NCBI GenBank assembly: GCA_964551335.1
Contig: CAZKCO010000022.1
Coordinates: forward strand, 1-64,000
Direction of reading: 5' to 3'
Length of the DNA: 64,000 bases
Source of the DNA: Tunicatimonas sp964551335
GTDB lineage: Bacteria > Bacteroidota > Bacteroidia > Cytophagales > Cyclobacteriaceae
A program made the position numbers and the translations under genes. Below, in pieces: positions 1-8,665 of the stretch. Each line of letters begins with the position of its first letter. Positions within the stretch are counted from its first letter, which is position 1. The notes beneath the pieces were generated by a model. The model was not told the origin of the DNA and did no database searches. It worked only from the letters and a program-made list of their open reading frames with translations.

Positions 1-108
1 TTTGCTTTAAATTAATGCTTTTGAAACTCTCTGCTGCTAACCTACGATGGAATGGTATTTAGGTGTTCAGGTTTTCTTGTTAACACAATAACTTTGAACA
101 CTTGAATA

Positions 109-2418
109 CTATTCCGGAATACCCTGATTTTCTTTTCTCATTAACTCTTCGGCCGTCCACATACCCGTTTGGGACTGAGTGGCGGCGCGTACTCTACCTA
201 CTTCTTCCGCCGATACCGCCGAGGCTCGGTTACCCCAGGATGTGCGAACGTGGGTTAGGATTGAAGCTATTTGTTCATCATCCAGAAAGCCGCCCCAGGG
301 TGGCATGGCCTGATTGTACTCCACTCCATTCACTTCAAGTTCACCGTTTAGTCCTCCCAGTACAAGTCTGATCAGCCGTCCTTTATCACCCGTAACCCAA
401 TCGGTATCAATCAGCGGCGGGTAGTTGCCGGCTAGCCCCTGCCCGTTGTATTGATGACAGGAGGCACAGCGGGAGGTGTACAACTGCAAACCTTCATCTT
501 CCACTACGGCGGTAGCCTGCGGCGAGTCGTCAGGGTCACTGGTAGTATCACCATCAGGCAGGGCAAACGCGACGTAAGCATCGCCGGTGCGGGTTCCCGG
601 CTTGCCCCCACCCCCCGCGCCAATTACTACGTACTGTTTTCCGTCTATGGAGTAGGTTGCCGGGGTGGCGTAACCGCCCGCCGGAAGCTTGGCTTCCCAC
701 AGCACTTCTCCGGTTTCCTTATCGAACGCCCGGAACTTCTCGTCCATCGATCCACCCAGGAAAACCAGTCCGCCCGCAGTGACCACCGGCCCACCCATGT
801 TGAAGGTACCCGTGGGCAGGGACGTGGTTCCTTCCAGTTCGGGATAGGTGCCGAAGGGAACCTGCCAAGTAATTACTCCCTGGTTTAGATCGATAGCGCT
901 CAGCGTACCCCACGGAGGAGTAGCAATCGGAAAGCCTTCGTTGTCTTTCACCGGTTGGTGACCGGTAACGTTGTAGGGAAAATCAGCGTCTTCATCAGCT
1001 TCCACTACGCGCATTAGCTCCGGCTCATTGCTGGCGTTTACGTACAGAAAGCCGGTTTCAGGATCAACTGCGGCTCCGCCCCAATCGGTGCCTCCGTTGA
1101 ACTGAGGGAAGATAATATCACCCGCAAAGCTGGGTGGGTCGTAGATCTGCGCATCGCCGTACTTGTCGTATACATTCTCCCGTACAAAGGCGTGGGCTTC
1201 GGGAGTACGATTGGTAATATCTTCTTCCCGGAAGGTTTGGCGGGCGTAAGGTTGAGGACGCGTAGGGAAGGGCTGCGTAGGCCAGGTTTGCTCTCCCGGC
1301 ACCTCGGTTTGCGGCACCGGGCGCTCCTCAACAGGAAACAGCGGCTCACCAGTTTCGCGATTAAACAGAAACAGCATGCCTACTTTTGTCACCTGGGCTA
1401 CGGCGTCAATACGCTCACCATTGTGCTCTACGGTGATAAGGTTGGGTGGCGTAGGAAGATCATAGTCCCATAAATCGTGGTGCACAACCTGGTAGTGCCA
1501 CACCCGTTCGCCCGTAGCAGCGTTCAGGGCTACTACCGAATTAGCGAACAGGTTCTGACCGTGGCGTTCTATTCCAAAGTGATCGTGGGAGGCCGAGCCG
1601 GTACCGAAGAAGACCAGGCCGCGTTCTTCGTCTAGGGAGAAGCCACCCCAGGCATTGGCCCCTCCAAAGGTTTTCCAGGCTTCTTTGGGCCAGGTATCGT
1701 AGCCGTACTCGCCCGGATAGGGAATGGTATGGAATATCCACTTACGCTCTCCGCTGCGCACATCAAAGGCCCGCACGTGACCCGGTGGGGTTGGACCTTC
1801 TCCTTCGCCCACCTGGGCTCCTACGATAATCAAATCCCGGTAGATAATTCCGGGAGAAGAGGCATTAATCCATAAGCCCTCTACATCCCGATCCAGTCCG
1901 TTCAGCAGGTCAATCTTTCCCTGTTCTCCGAAGCTGGTGATGGGTTCGCCACTCCGAGCATCTAAGGCAAACAGGAATGGGCCTACTCCAATGAATATTC
2001 GCTGATCCTCCCCCTCTTCCCAGTACACCAGGCCGCGATTTACGGCCGATGATCTTCGCATGCGGTCAGTGTCTCCTACATAAGCGAAAGGATCAAAAGT
2101 CCAGATTTCTTCCCCGGTGGCTGCGTTCAGCGCAAAAACGTTTACCGAAGGAGAAGTAGCGTACAACACCCGATCTACCACAATCGGATTACACTCAATA
2201 GAATAGCCTTCATCACCACCACGGTACTCCCAGGCTACTTGCAGTTGGTGCACATTATCCCGGTTGATCTGATTGAGAGGCGAGTATTTAGTGTTGCCTT
2301 TGGAGGCACTAGCGACCGGCCAGGGTTGATCAATACTTTCTTCAACCTGGCTTTCTTCCGGAACGGTGCAAGAAAAAGTGAAGGTAACTAGGACTAAGAT
2401 AAGAAAAGAACATTTCAT
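109..2418 (-). CDS. PQQ-dependent dehydrogenase lipoprotein with C-terminal cytochrome c
   Basis: Quinoprotein dehydrogenase that would oxidise an alcohol or sugar with pyrroloquinoline quinone and pass electrons to its own haem c. The 769 residues begin with a lipoprotein-type signal (lipobox ending at Cys17, FSC), so it is probably anchored on the periplasmic side. Residues about 30-620 are an eight-bladed propeller with repeated tryptophan-docking segments and a HHDLWDYDLP block typical of PQQ enzymes. The C-terminal domain has CASCH at 651-655 and a likely axial Met near 705 (NQAMPPW). It is monocistronic; no partner gene is adjacent. Family assignment is secure from motifs; the substrate cannot be read from the sequence. 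Confidence 0.9.
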   Translation of the reverse strand: MKCSFLILVLVTFTFSCTVPEESQVEESIDQPWPVASASKGNTKYSPLNQINRDNVHQLQVAWEYRGGDEGYSIECNPIVVDRVLYATSPSVNVFALNAATGEEIWTFDPFAYVGDTDRMRRSSAVNRGLVYWEEGEDQRIFIGVGPFLFALDARSGEPITSFGEQGKIDLLNGLDRDVEGLWINASSPGIIYRDLIIVGAQVGEGEGPTPPGHVRAFDVRSGERKWIFHTIPYPGEYGYDTWPKEAWKTFGGANAWGGFSLDEERGLVFFGTGSASHDHFGIERHGQNLFANSVVALNAATGERVWHYQVVHHDLWDYDLPTPPNLITVEHNGERIDAVAQVTKVGMLFLFNRETGEPLFPVEERPVPQTEVPGEQTWPTQPFPTRPQPYARQTFREEDITNRTPEAHAFVRENVYDKYGDAQIYDPPSFAGDIIFPQFNGGTDWGGAAVDPETGFLYVNASNEPELMRVVEADEDADFPYNVTGHQPVKDNEGFPIATPPWGTLSAIDLNQGVITWQVPFGTYPELEGTTSLPTGTFNMGGPVVTAGGLVFLGGSMDEKFRAFDKETGEVLWEAKLPAGGYATPATYSIDGKQYVVIGAGGGGKPGTRTGDAYVAFALPDGDTTSDPDDSPQATAVVEDEGLQLYTSRCASCHQYNGQGLAGNYPPLIDTDWVTGDKGRLIRLVLGGLNGELEVNGVEYNQAMPPWGGFLDDEQIASILTHVRTSWGNRASAVSAEEVGRVRAATQSQTGMWTAEELMRKENQGIPE

Positions 2419-2823
2419 TGATTGGGAGGGTAAGAGTTAGGAGGTTGCCTTATGGGTTAAGAGAAAGTTCAGGGTAACTAAAGAGAAGATTGTGAACTAT
2501 ATAGATTTGTGCTCATTAGCAATTAGAAGGTAATTTTTTATTTAGGATAGCATGGCGTAGTTACCGTCGTCTAGAATTGGGTATTGCTAAACATAATCAA
2601 GTTATCCTATTTTTTCAAATGTACTAAAACAATCAAATCAGCCATCTGAGTATGGCAAGCCCTCACGGGAATGCTGACAAATTAATCTAATTCTTTTGTG
2701 TATTTCGCAACACTGAATTAAGAACGGGTTAATATTGTAAGGATATACTGTTTCAAGTCTTTCGGCTAGACCTCGCAAATCCGGTGTCCGATTATTAGAA
2801 ATCAGCATCTTTTTTCTGCATCG
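2419..2823. other. Intergenic stretch, no gene seen
   Basis: About 405 bases of AT-rich sequence between the end of the eCIS operon and the start of the quinoprotein gene. It must hold the quinoprotein promoter, but I find no clear TTTG-N19-TAnnTTTG pair, no stable GC-rich hairpin and no ORF with coding character. Confidence 0.4.
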
Positions 2824-3351
2824 TCACCCTAAGAGCCATTTTAGAAGAGGCAATAGCAACCAGAATAAGATAGTGGCACCGTAGATAGCAGTTTCTGCCT
2901 CTACCTTACCCCACTTCTTAAAGTTACCTAATGATTGAGGTTTTTCTTTGCTTCTCAATAGAGAATAAGGGCCAGCTAATGCATTCGTTGATTCTAGAGT
3001 ATCTTCCATCTGCGCTTTCCGAGCTTCTAATACTTCAGCGTAGCTTCGAAATATATCACCGATTAATAGGTTACTCTTCTCCCAGCAAAAAACAGAATAG
3101 GTAATCAGTGCTCCAAAAAGTCCAATTACTACTAACGTCCAAATAGAAAAACGTTCGTTAAACAGCCACACCGTTACTATGCCAAGTCCGGAAATGACGG
3201 GTACTAGACCCAAGAGTTTACAGCTGATAGATTCGGTTTCTTTTATTTTTCTGCAAATCTCAAGGTACAGCGTTTGGTCATCCAGGGTATTAACGATAAG
3301 ATTAAAATTTTCTCTTTTCATTACCTTGGGGTAGTTAGAGTTATCGGTCAA
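2824..3351 (-). CDS. Small membrane protein at the 3' end of the eCIS operon
   Basis: Unrecognised 175-residue protein. Two hydrophobic segments lie close together at about residues 42-64 and 71-90, followed by a charged helical stretch and a third hydrophobic segment at the extreme C-terminus (about 155-174). The shape recalls SLATT-type two-helix membrane proteins, but I cannot show homology. It starts 18 bases after the AAA+ ATPase stop, so it is probably the last gene of the eCIS operon. A second Met at residue 11 is an alternative start. Possible roles are membrane docking of the particle, protection from cargo, or release; all are inference from position. Confidence 0.65.
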   Translation of the reverse strand: MTDNSNYPKVMKRENFNLIVNTLDDQTLYLEICRKIKETESISCKLLGLVPVISGLGIVTVWLFNERFSIWTLVVIGLFGALITYSVFCWEKSNLLIGDIFRSYAEVLEARKAQMEDTLESTNALAGPYSLLRSKEKPQSLGNFKKWGKVEAETAIYGATILFWLLLPLLKWLLG

Positions 3352-3369
3352 AATCGTTTAAAGAGTCCA

Positions 3370-4707
3370 TCAAATAATTTTATCTTCTTTCAGAAACTCT
3401 CTTTTGATTCCTGAGAGTATGTCCTCGGCGTCAATCGCTTTCTTTCCGTTTCGGGAAATGGCGCGCAAGGAAGCATATTGCATCACATTCGTAATACCCG
3501 AGCCCGTTAGTTCGTACTTATGCGCTAGCACCTCGAAGTTTAGCCCGTTGGCAAGAGGAATAGAGGCGGGTACGTTTTTTTTCCATAACATCAACCGTTC
3601 TGGCCGGTCGGGTGGCGGAAAGTGAACGATGGCGTTAAACCTCCTGACGAATGCCGGGTCAATATTATTTTTAAAATTAGATGCCAGAATAATTAATCCC
3701 CGGTAATCTTCTACCCGCTGTAACAGGTAGCTAACTTCCTGGTTCGCGTATTTATCGTGGGCGCTGGAGACGTTGCTTCGCTTTCCGAAAAGGGCATCGG
3801 CTTCGTCAAAAAACAGTATCCAATCTTTATTTTCCGCTTTGGAAAACACTTTTTCCAGATTCTTTTCGGTTTCGCCGATGTATTTACTTACCACCTGCGA
3901 GAGATCTATGCGGTAAACATCCTTACCGAAGTGCTTGCCCAGCAGCGAGGCAGTAAGGGTTTTGCCGGTGCCCGAGGGACCGTAGAATAGTGCCCGGTAG
4001 CCGGGTTTCAATTTGCGGTGAATGACCGTATCTTTTTCCAGCAGCGGATGATATTCCAGCCAGATTTTGATGTCATCAATTTGAGCGTAGGTCTGGTCGC
4101 GCAGCACCAAATCTTCCCAAGTCATTTCGGTGGCAATTTTCTTAGCCGGAAAATCAGGGCTAAAGGCTGGAGCCGATACTCGCCCGATCGTAAACAGCTC
4201 GACCAGCTCCGGAGATAAAACCAGTTTGCCACTCATACGAGGCTCGCCTTCTTTCACCCCCTCGAGCCGGAGCACATCATTTTGGCGAAAGAAGTGCTCT
4301 TCGGAAAAATACTCCGAGACCCGGATTCGCTCAGCAATGTCAGTCCCCGCTAACAGAAACAGCGCAGTTTCTCCGGTAGGCAGTGTTCCCCGATGACTCT
4401 CTCCCTTAACACCACCAATTTCGACAAAATCCCCGCCATTCGGCAGATGTTTTTGTACGATGGTATTCAAGAAGTTGGGTTGGATATGCGGAGCGAGAGC
4501 CAGCAATAGAATTAAGTATTCTTCAATACTGATTTGATGCTGAATCAGGAAGTCATTAAGGGGGGAAGTAGAAGGAGCTATTTGTAGATCAGGAATCCGG
4601 AAAGACACCTCGGAAGGGTTTCCGGCCAGGAAGTTTTTTATACGATCGTCTATTACCTCCTTTAAAAAATTCAGGGACAGAATAATATTTTGGTGGTTAT
4701 CAATCAT
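3370..4707 (-). CDS. eCIS-associated AAA+ ATPase (Afp15-like)
   Basis: AAA+ ATPase of the type found in eCIS loci (Afp15/PVC15), thought to act in the producing cell on particle assembly or cargo loading. The N-terminal 200 residues are a family-specific helical region. The ATPase module has Walker A GPSGTGKT at 243-250, Walker B ILFFDEAD at 297-304, a sensor-1 Asn near 344 (LASNFKNNID) and an arginine-finger RRF at 355-357, so it should be active. At 445 residues it is shorter than double-domain Afp15 proteins. It lies 15 bases after the last cargo gene, next to the cargo set and away from the structural genes. Confidence 0.9.
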   Translation of the reverse strand: MIDNHQNIILSLNFLKEVIDDRIKNFLAGNPSEVSFRIPDLQIAPSTSPLNDFLIQHQISIEEYLILLLALAPHIQPNFLNTIVQKHLPNGGDFVEIGGVKGESHRGTLPTGETALFLLAGTDIAERIRVSEYFSEEHFFRQNDVLRLEGVKEGEPRMSGKLVLSPELVELFTIGRVSAPAFSPDFPAKKIATEMTWEDLVLRDQTYAQIDDIKIWLEYHPLLEKDTVIHRKLKPGYRALFYGPSGTGKTLTASLLGKHFGKDVYRIDLSQVVSKYIGETEKNLEKVFSKAENKDWILFFDEADALFGKRSNVSSAHDKYANQEVSYLLQRVEDYRGLIILASNFKNNIDPAFVRRFNAIVHFPPPDRPERLMLWKKNVPASIPLANGLNFEVLAHKYELTGSGITNVMQYASLRAISRNGKKAIDAEDILSGIKREFLKEDKII

Positions 4708-4722
4708 AGAAAAACAGCGCGA

Positions 4723-5559
4723 CTAGGTGACTACTTCTTTCCTTACGTTGCCCGTCGTAATATGCATGTTGGTACCATCCGCTTTGGTATGCGTACCCGC
4801 CTGATAGTTTCTCGTAATCCTAAATCTTCCCGTAGTGGCTTGGGTTCTATCGCAAGTATACGTTTGTTCACAAACCACTGAGCATGAACTCGATCCTGCC
4901 CCCTCCAAGAGACTGCGGCGGTTTCTCGTTCGGTGAAGATCTAAAAAGGAAGTCGGGCCATCGGGAACCGTGCTTCCGGTGAGCCCGTCTCCGGCATTAC
5001 CGTACCGGTTAATGTCAAGACACTTATTGCCGGTACACGGCTGAGTAGCTCTTCCCTCTCTCTGATAGACTTGCGCAGGACAATTATTAGATACTGTGGC
5101 AAGAGTTTCCTTCATACAATGCCCTGAATGATCTGGCCCGGGGCCAACGTTCATCTGGGAGGCTACCCCCAGATAGGTACCCCAATTATCTTTTTGACTA
5201 GCTGGTAAACTACTGTGGTTGAAGGGGGCAAGTCTGCCAATACTTACTGATGTTGGACAAGGGGTACTGGGAACTCCCCCACCGTTTTCATCCTGCTTCT
5301 GAACATCGGGAGAGCCGTTGGTAAACATAGGTTGAAAAAAATCATTCTCCCCCGAATTCAGCGTCAGTACACTATTCTTTTCTCTTACAGGCTTTCGTAG
5401 CAAGTCTTTTTTTTCCGTTGAGTTATGATTTGACTCCAGCGACAGTTTAGGTTGGAAAAACGGAGTATCTGCACCGCTGCGGAAGAAACCCAGTGAGCGC
5501 TTTTCTGGAGCCGTTAGTTTTGCCTTGTTTGCTTCCGCATGTTTGGTGGGGCAGTGCAT
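4723..5559 (-). CDS. Candidate eCIS cargo protein without a DUF4157 core, cysteine-rich
   Basis: 278-residue protein with no recognised domain. It carries the FFQPKL tag at residues 34-39, the same place as in the three DUF4157 proteins upstream, and a second partial copy (FFQPM) at 74-78. It lacks the CxxCEE segment and the HELTH core. The rest, about 95-278, is rich in Cys, Gly, Ser and Thr, with paired cysteines in the last 75 residues (SSSCSVVCEQTYTC), suggesting a compact disulfide- or metal-stabilised domain. No signal peptide is present, which fits delivery by the particle and not secretion. Position between the cargo genes and the ATPase supports a cargo role; activity is unknown. Confidence 0.7.
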   Translation of the reverse strand: MHCPTKHAEANKAKLTAPEKRSLGFFRSGADTPFFQPKLSLESNHNSTEKKDLLRKPVREKNSVLTLNSGENDFFQPMFTNGSPDVQKQDENGGGVPSTPCPTSVSIGRLAPFNHSSLPASQKDNWGTYLGVASQMNVGPGPDHSGHCMKETLATVSNNCPAQVYQREGRATQPCTGNKCLDINRYGNAGDGLTGSTVPDGPTSFLDLHRTRNRRSLLEGAGSSSCSVVCEQTYTCDRTQATTGRFRITRNYQAGTHTKADGTNMHITTGNVRKEVVT

Positions 5560-5618
5560 AAATCACATTTATTAATTTACTCTTTCAAAATCAAATAGAA
5601 CTAAAAGTCAATTATCTA

Positions 5619-7334
5619 TTAAAAATTTAGACCAAGCCCCCCAGTTCCAACAACCGATGCGCTCAAGCCCTCCCGATTATTAGGGTCGATGATGGTACCC
5701 AACCGGCTCGAGAATTCCAAGAAACGCCAACGGTAGCCAATACTAACTCCGAGCTCAGCTCCTGGACGTATATTCCTACCCAAAATTACAGATGGTCCTG
5801 CCTCGAAGGTTGCAAACCCAGTGCCGGCGGGCCCGGGGCGTGGATCAGCAAGCCGCAAGCCCACCAGTGCTGATAAAATAAAGTCAGGCCGCGGACTTAA
5901 TAGAGGAGAGGTTGGAGGTTCAAGTTCTTCACCAATTACGGTAAATCCTAAACCTATTCTGGGGTTGACTATACCAAGAACAGGATGAGCCATTTCGGTC
6001 CCGATAAATAAACGAGCGGCCCATGTTGCAGCGTCATTGGCAGTTCCGAATCCTGCACCACCCTCCAAAAGAAAACGAAAAGAGGGAGTTACCCCAGTGG
6101 CAATCGCCCGGCAAAAATAGGCCACCGAGTCGGCGTTCTGAAGCGAACCTTCGGTTGAGAGATACTGAAAGTTTGGCTTCCAGGAATATATATCAGGAAA
6201 TGAGGCACCGTGGTCTAACACTCCCAGAGAAAACCCCTGAAGGTGGGCCGCTTCGTGAATTAGCGTAGTTGACCGACGAGGCGGGCTGTTATCAAAATGA
6301 CTATCGGTAAGGCAGATCAAATCCCTTTGATTAGCGCAAAAACCAACGGCTGCTACCATATCTGCGTAGGCAGTGGCATCATAAGGTGGGTCGCAGCCCC
6401 ACCAACTCTGGGTTTGGGCATAGGCAAGTGAATTATGAATGCACTCCAGTCGAGTATCTAACGTATTAATCGTCTGCGGACTCTGACTATTGAAATACCA
6501 ATTGAGTAACTGACCAGTACGCTCACTTATTGGCTGAGCAGCTAACTCCCGACGAGCAGCACTGACCCAATTCTGAGCGCGGGTAAGATCTGCATTCATT
6601 ACTGCCCGATCCTCATCGGCACAATTTGCCTGACTACAATTTCTCCCGTGAGGTGAGGTGGCTGTTGTATTTACCGCGGGTGCCGCAGGAGCACTTGAAG
6701 CCCCCTGCCTTCGGACCATTTTGGGCCTCTTGTGATCTTGCTGCACCACATGCGTTAGTTCGTGGGCTAGCAGTTGTTTACCGCCGCTTATTCCGGGAGC
6801 ATACTGTCCCTGATTAAAGACAATATCATTTCCTGAAGTGTAAGCTAGCGCATTGATAGCGCTGGCTGATTTAGCAGCAATCTGATCGGTATGGATTCTC
6901 ACCTGGCTGAAGTCGTAGCCAAACCGGTTTTCCATAAACGATTTTGTATTCTGGTCCAGTGGTTGTCCGTTAGTGCTCAGGGCTTTTTCTATTAAGCTGG
7001 ACGAAGAAGGCGCTAGTTCAGCTGCATTCGCTTCTTTTCTTCGGACTTTTTCTTTTTCCTCTTCTTCACAGTCAGTACACTTTCTTTGTAAAGGAGTAAC
7101 CGGGCGAACTACGGGAGGAAAAAAGGTTGGTCGTTTTGAATTGTTGGACATCATCATTACCCGCTCGGCTACTGCATCAGCTTCTTGCTCGTACTTATCT
7201 TCAGAAGGTGCTATAGCAAGTTTGGGTTGAAAAAAGAGATTGCCGATACTCTTTGCAGCGAAACCGCTTGATTTGCTGTAGTTGACCTTTGCTGGCTTTT
7301 TGCTTAGTTCCGGAGGTTTCGTAGTGTAGGGCAT
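5619..7334 (-). CDS. eCIS cargo: DUF4157 core, M35-like zincin and beta-rich tail
   Basis: 571-residue candidate effector. Order of parts: FFQPKL tag at 34-39; a segment with EADAVAERVM; Cys86-x2-Cys89 followed by an acidic-basic run; DUF4157 (eCIS core) with HELTH at 191-195; a linker; a second metallopeptidase motif HEAAH at 360-364 followed by NADSVAYF at 400-407, an arrangement like M35 aspzincin endopeptidases; then a glycine-rich alternating region from about 420 ending in Phe, as many beta-barrels do. There is no signal peptide. The second zincin is probably the toxic or processing activity. The barrel-like tail is unusual for a soluble cargo. Family calls rest on motifs, so the M35 link is moderate. 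Confidence 0.8.
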   Translation of the reverse strand: MPYTTKPPELSKKPAKVNYSKSSGFAAKSIGNLFFQPKLAIAPSEDKYEQEADAVAERVMMMSNNSKRPTFFPPVVRPVTPLQRKCTDCEEEEKEKVRRKEANAAELAPSSSSLIEKALSTNGQPLDQNTKSFMENRFGYDFSQVRIHTDQIAAKSASAINALAYTSGNDIVFNQGQYAPGISGGKQLLAHELTHVVQQDHKRPKMVRRQGASSAPAAPAVNTTATSPHGRNCSQANCADEDRAVMNADLTRAQNWVSAARRELAAQPISERTGQLLNWYFNSQSPQTINTLDTRLECIHNSLAYAQTQSWWGCDPPYDATAYADMVAAVGFCANQRDLICLTDSHFDNSPPRRSTTLIHEAAHLQGFSLGVLDHGASFPDIYSWKPNFQYLSTEGSLQNADSVAYFCRAIATGVTPSFRFLLEGGAGFGTANDAATWAARLFIGTEMAHPVLGIVNPRIGLGFTVIGEELEPPTSPLLSPRPDFILSALVGLRLADPRPGPAGTGFATFEAGPSVILGRNIRPGAELGVSIGYRWRFLEFSSRLGTIIDPNNREGLSASVVGTGGLGLNF

Positions 7335-7352
7335 TTTATCTTGTTTTACTCC

Positions 7353-8561
7353 TTACTTCTTAGGAGACCAGGTTTTAGGATGAAAGCGAGAATCATGTCT
7401 GCGAACACGGTTCACATGAATCCGGACTTTTTGATGTTTTATCGAAAGGTCGTCTATCTCATCTTCGGTAAAGGGTTGTGAACGTGTTTGATTGTGGTAT
7501 TCCAACCGGCTACGGTAAGCCCAGTATTCGGTCCAGGCTTTAAACTTAAGGAGCTCTAAATCTTCTTTTGAAGGGTTGGCCAAATCTATCTTTTTGCCCT
7601 CTTTCCTGCTTTTTTGATACTTTTGGGCTGCTCTGTTAAACTCTTTACCGTGAAGCGCATGGACGGCCTCGTGAAGTAAAGTGGTTTCATTGATCCATCC
7701 TTCCGTACGACCGTCAACACGGATTTCCTCGTTTTCGAAGTCTACCGTACCGTGTTTTATTCCTTCGAAAGTGTAACATTTTATTTTGTCCTGATCCTTT
7801 CTTTCTCTCAATAGTTTTATGGATTTTTTGATATACAAAGGAAGTTTGCGATCTTCATCCCTTGCGCTTTCTTCAAGCTTTTTTATTACTCTTTCAACTT
7901 TCTTCAGACAATTTTCCTCTTCCTTACCATCTAATGCCTTATCCATTTGTACCATTCCGGTATTGCCGGGTAAGCCCGATTGCTGTACCACATGGGTTAG
8001 CTCGTGGGCTAATAGTCTCTTACCACTTGGAGTCTCGGGGGCATATTGCCCCGCATTAAACACAATGCTATTTCTGGAGGTGTAGGCTAATGCATTGATC
8101 GCACTGGCTGATTTGGCCGCTACGGGCCCGGTATGCACTTTTACTGCGGAAAAGTTGTAACCAAACCGACTCTCCATAAACGACTTCGTCTTACGGTCTA
8201 GCGATTGTCCACCAGTACTAATAGCTTGATTTATTAAGCTGGACGAAGAAGAGGCTATTTCAGTTGTATTGGCTTCTTTTCTTCGCACCTTTCCTTTCCC
8301 TTCTTCTTCACAATTGGTGCATTTGCTTTGTATGAGTGAAGTTGAGTAAGAGAAGAAGGCTGGTTGATGAGATTTTTCCGGCATCCGCGTCACTCGCTCA
8401 GCCATTGCATTATCTTCTTTTTCGTAGATATTACTAACCGCACTGAAGGAGAGCCTTGGCAGAAAGAACCTCCCCGTTGTTTTTCCTTTACCCGAAGTGG
8501 AATGATCCTGCTTGGCTGATATCCATTTCGGTGAAATACTTTTTTTCTGAAAGTAGGTCAT
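7353..8561 (-). CDS. eCIS cargo: DUF4157 core plus HEAVH metallopeptidase-like domain
   Basis: 402-residue candidate effector. A variant tag FFLPRL sits at 32-37, a CxxCEEE segment at 81-87, and the DUF4157 core ends in HELTH at 186-190. The C-terminal part is highly charged and helical (about 210-265), then carries HEAVH at 297-301 and a downstream KAWTEYWAYR (341-350) whose glutamate could be the third zinc ligand of a gluzincin-like site. It lies 18 bases upstream of the 571-residue gene and in the same operon. Part of its core is almost identical in DNA to the next cargo gene upstream. Target unknown. Confidence 0.8.
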   Translation of the reverse strand: MTYFQKKSISPKWISAKQDHSTSGKGKTTGRFFLPRLSFSAVSNIYEKEDNAMAERVTRMPEKSHQPAFFSYSTSLIQSKCTNCEEEGKGKVRRKEANTTEIASSSSSLINQAISTGGQSLDRKTKSFMESRFGYNFSAVKVHTGPVAAKSASAINALAYTSRNSIVFNAGQYAPETPSGKRLLAHELTHVVQQSGLPGNTGMVQMDKALDGKEEENCLKKVERVIKKLEESARDEDRKLPLYIKKSIKLLRERKDQDKIKCYTFEGIKHGTVDFENEEIRVDGRTEGWINETTLLHEAVHALHGKEFNRAAQKYQKSRKEGKKIDLANPSKEDLELLKFKAWTEYWAYRSRLEYHNQTRSQPFTEDEIDDLSIKHQKVRIHVNRVRRHDSRFHPKTWSPKK

Positions 8562-8665
8562 ATCGCTTTAATCAAAAATCCCATTGTATTCCTGGTACAA
8601 GAGGGTTGTCGAACATTAAGTTCTCACTCAAAAACATCGGCTCTTCAGTTTACCTAACTTCTTGC

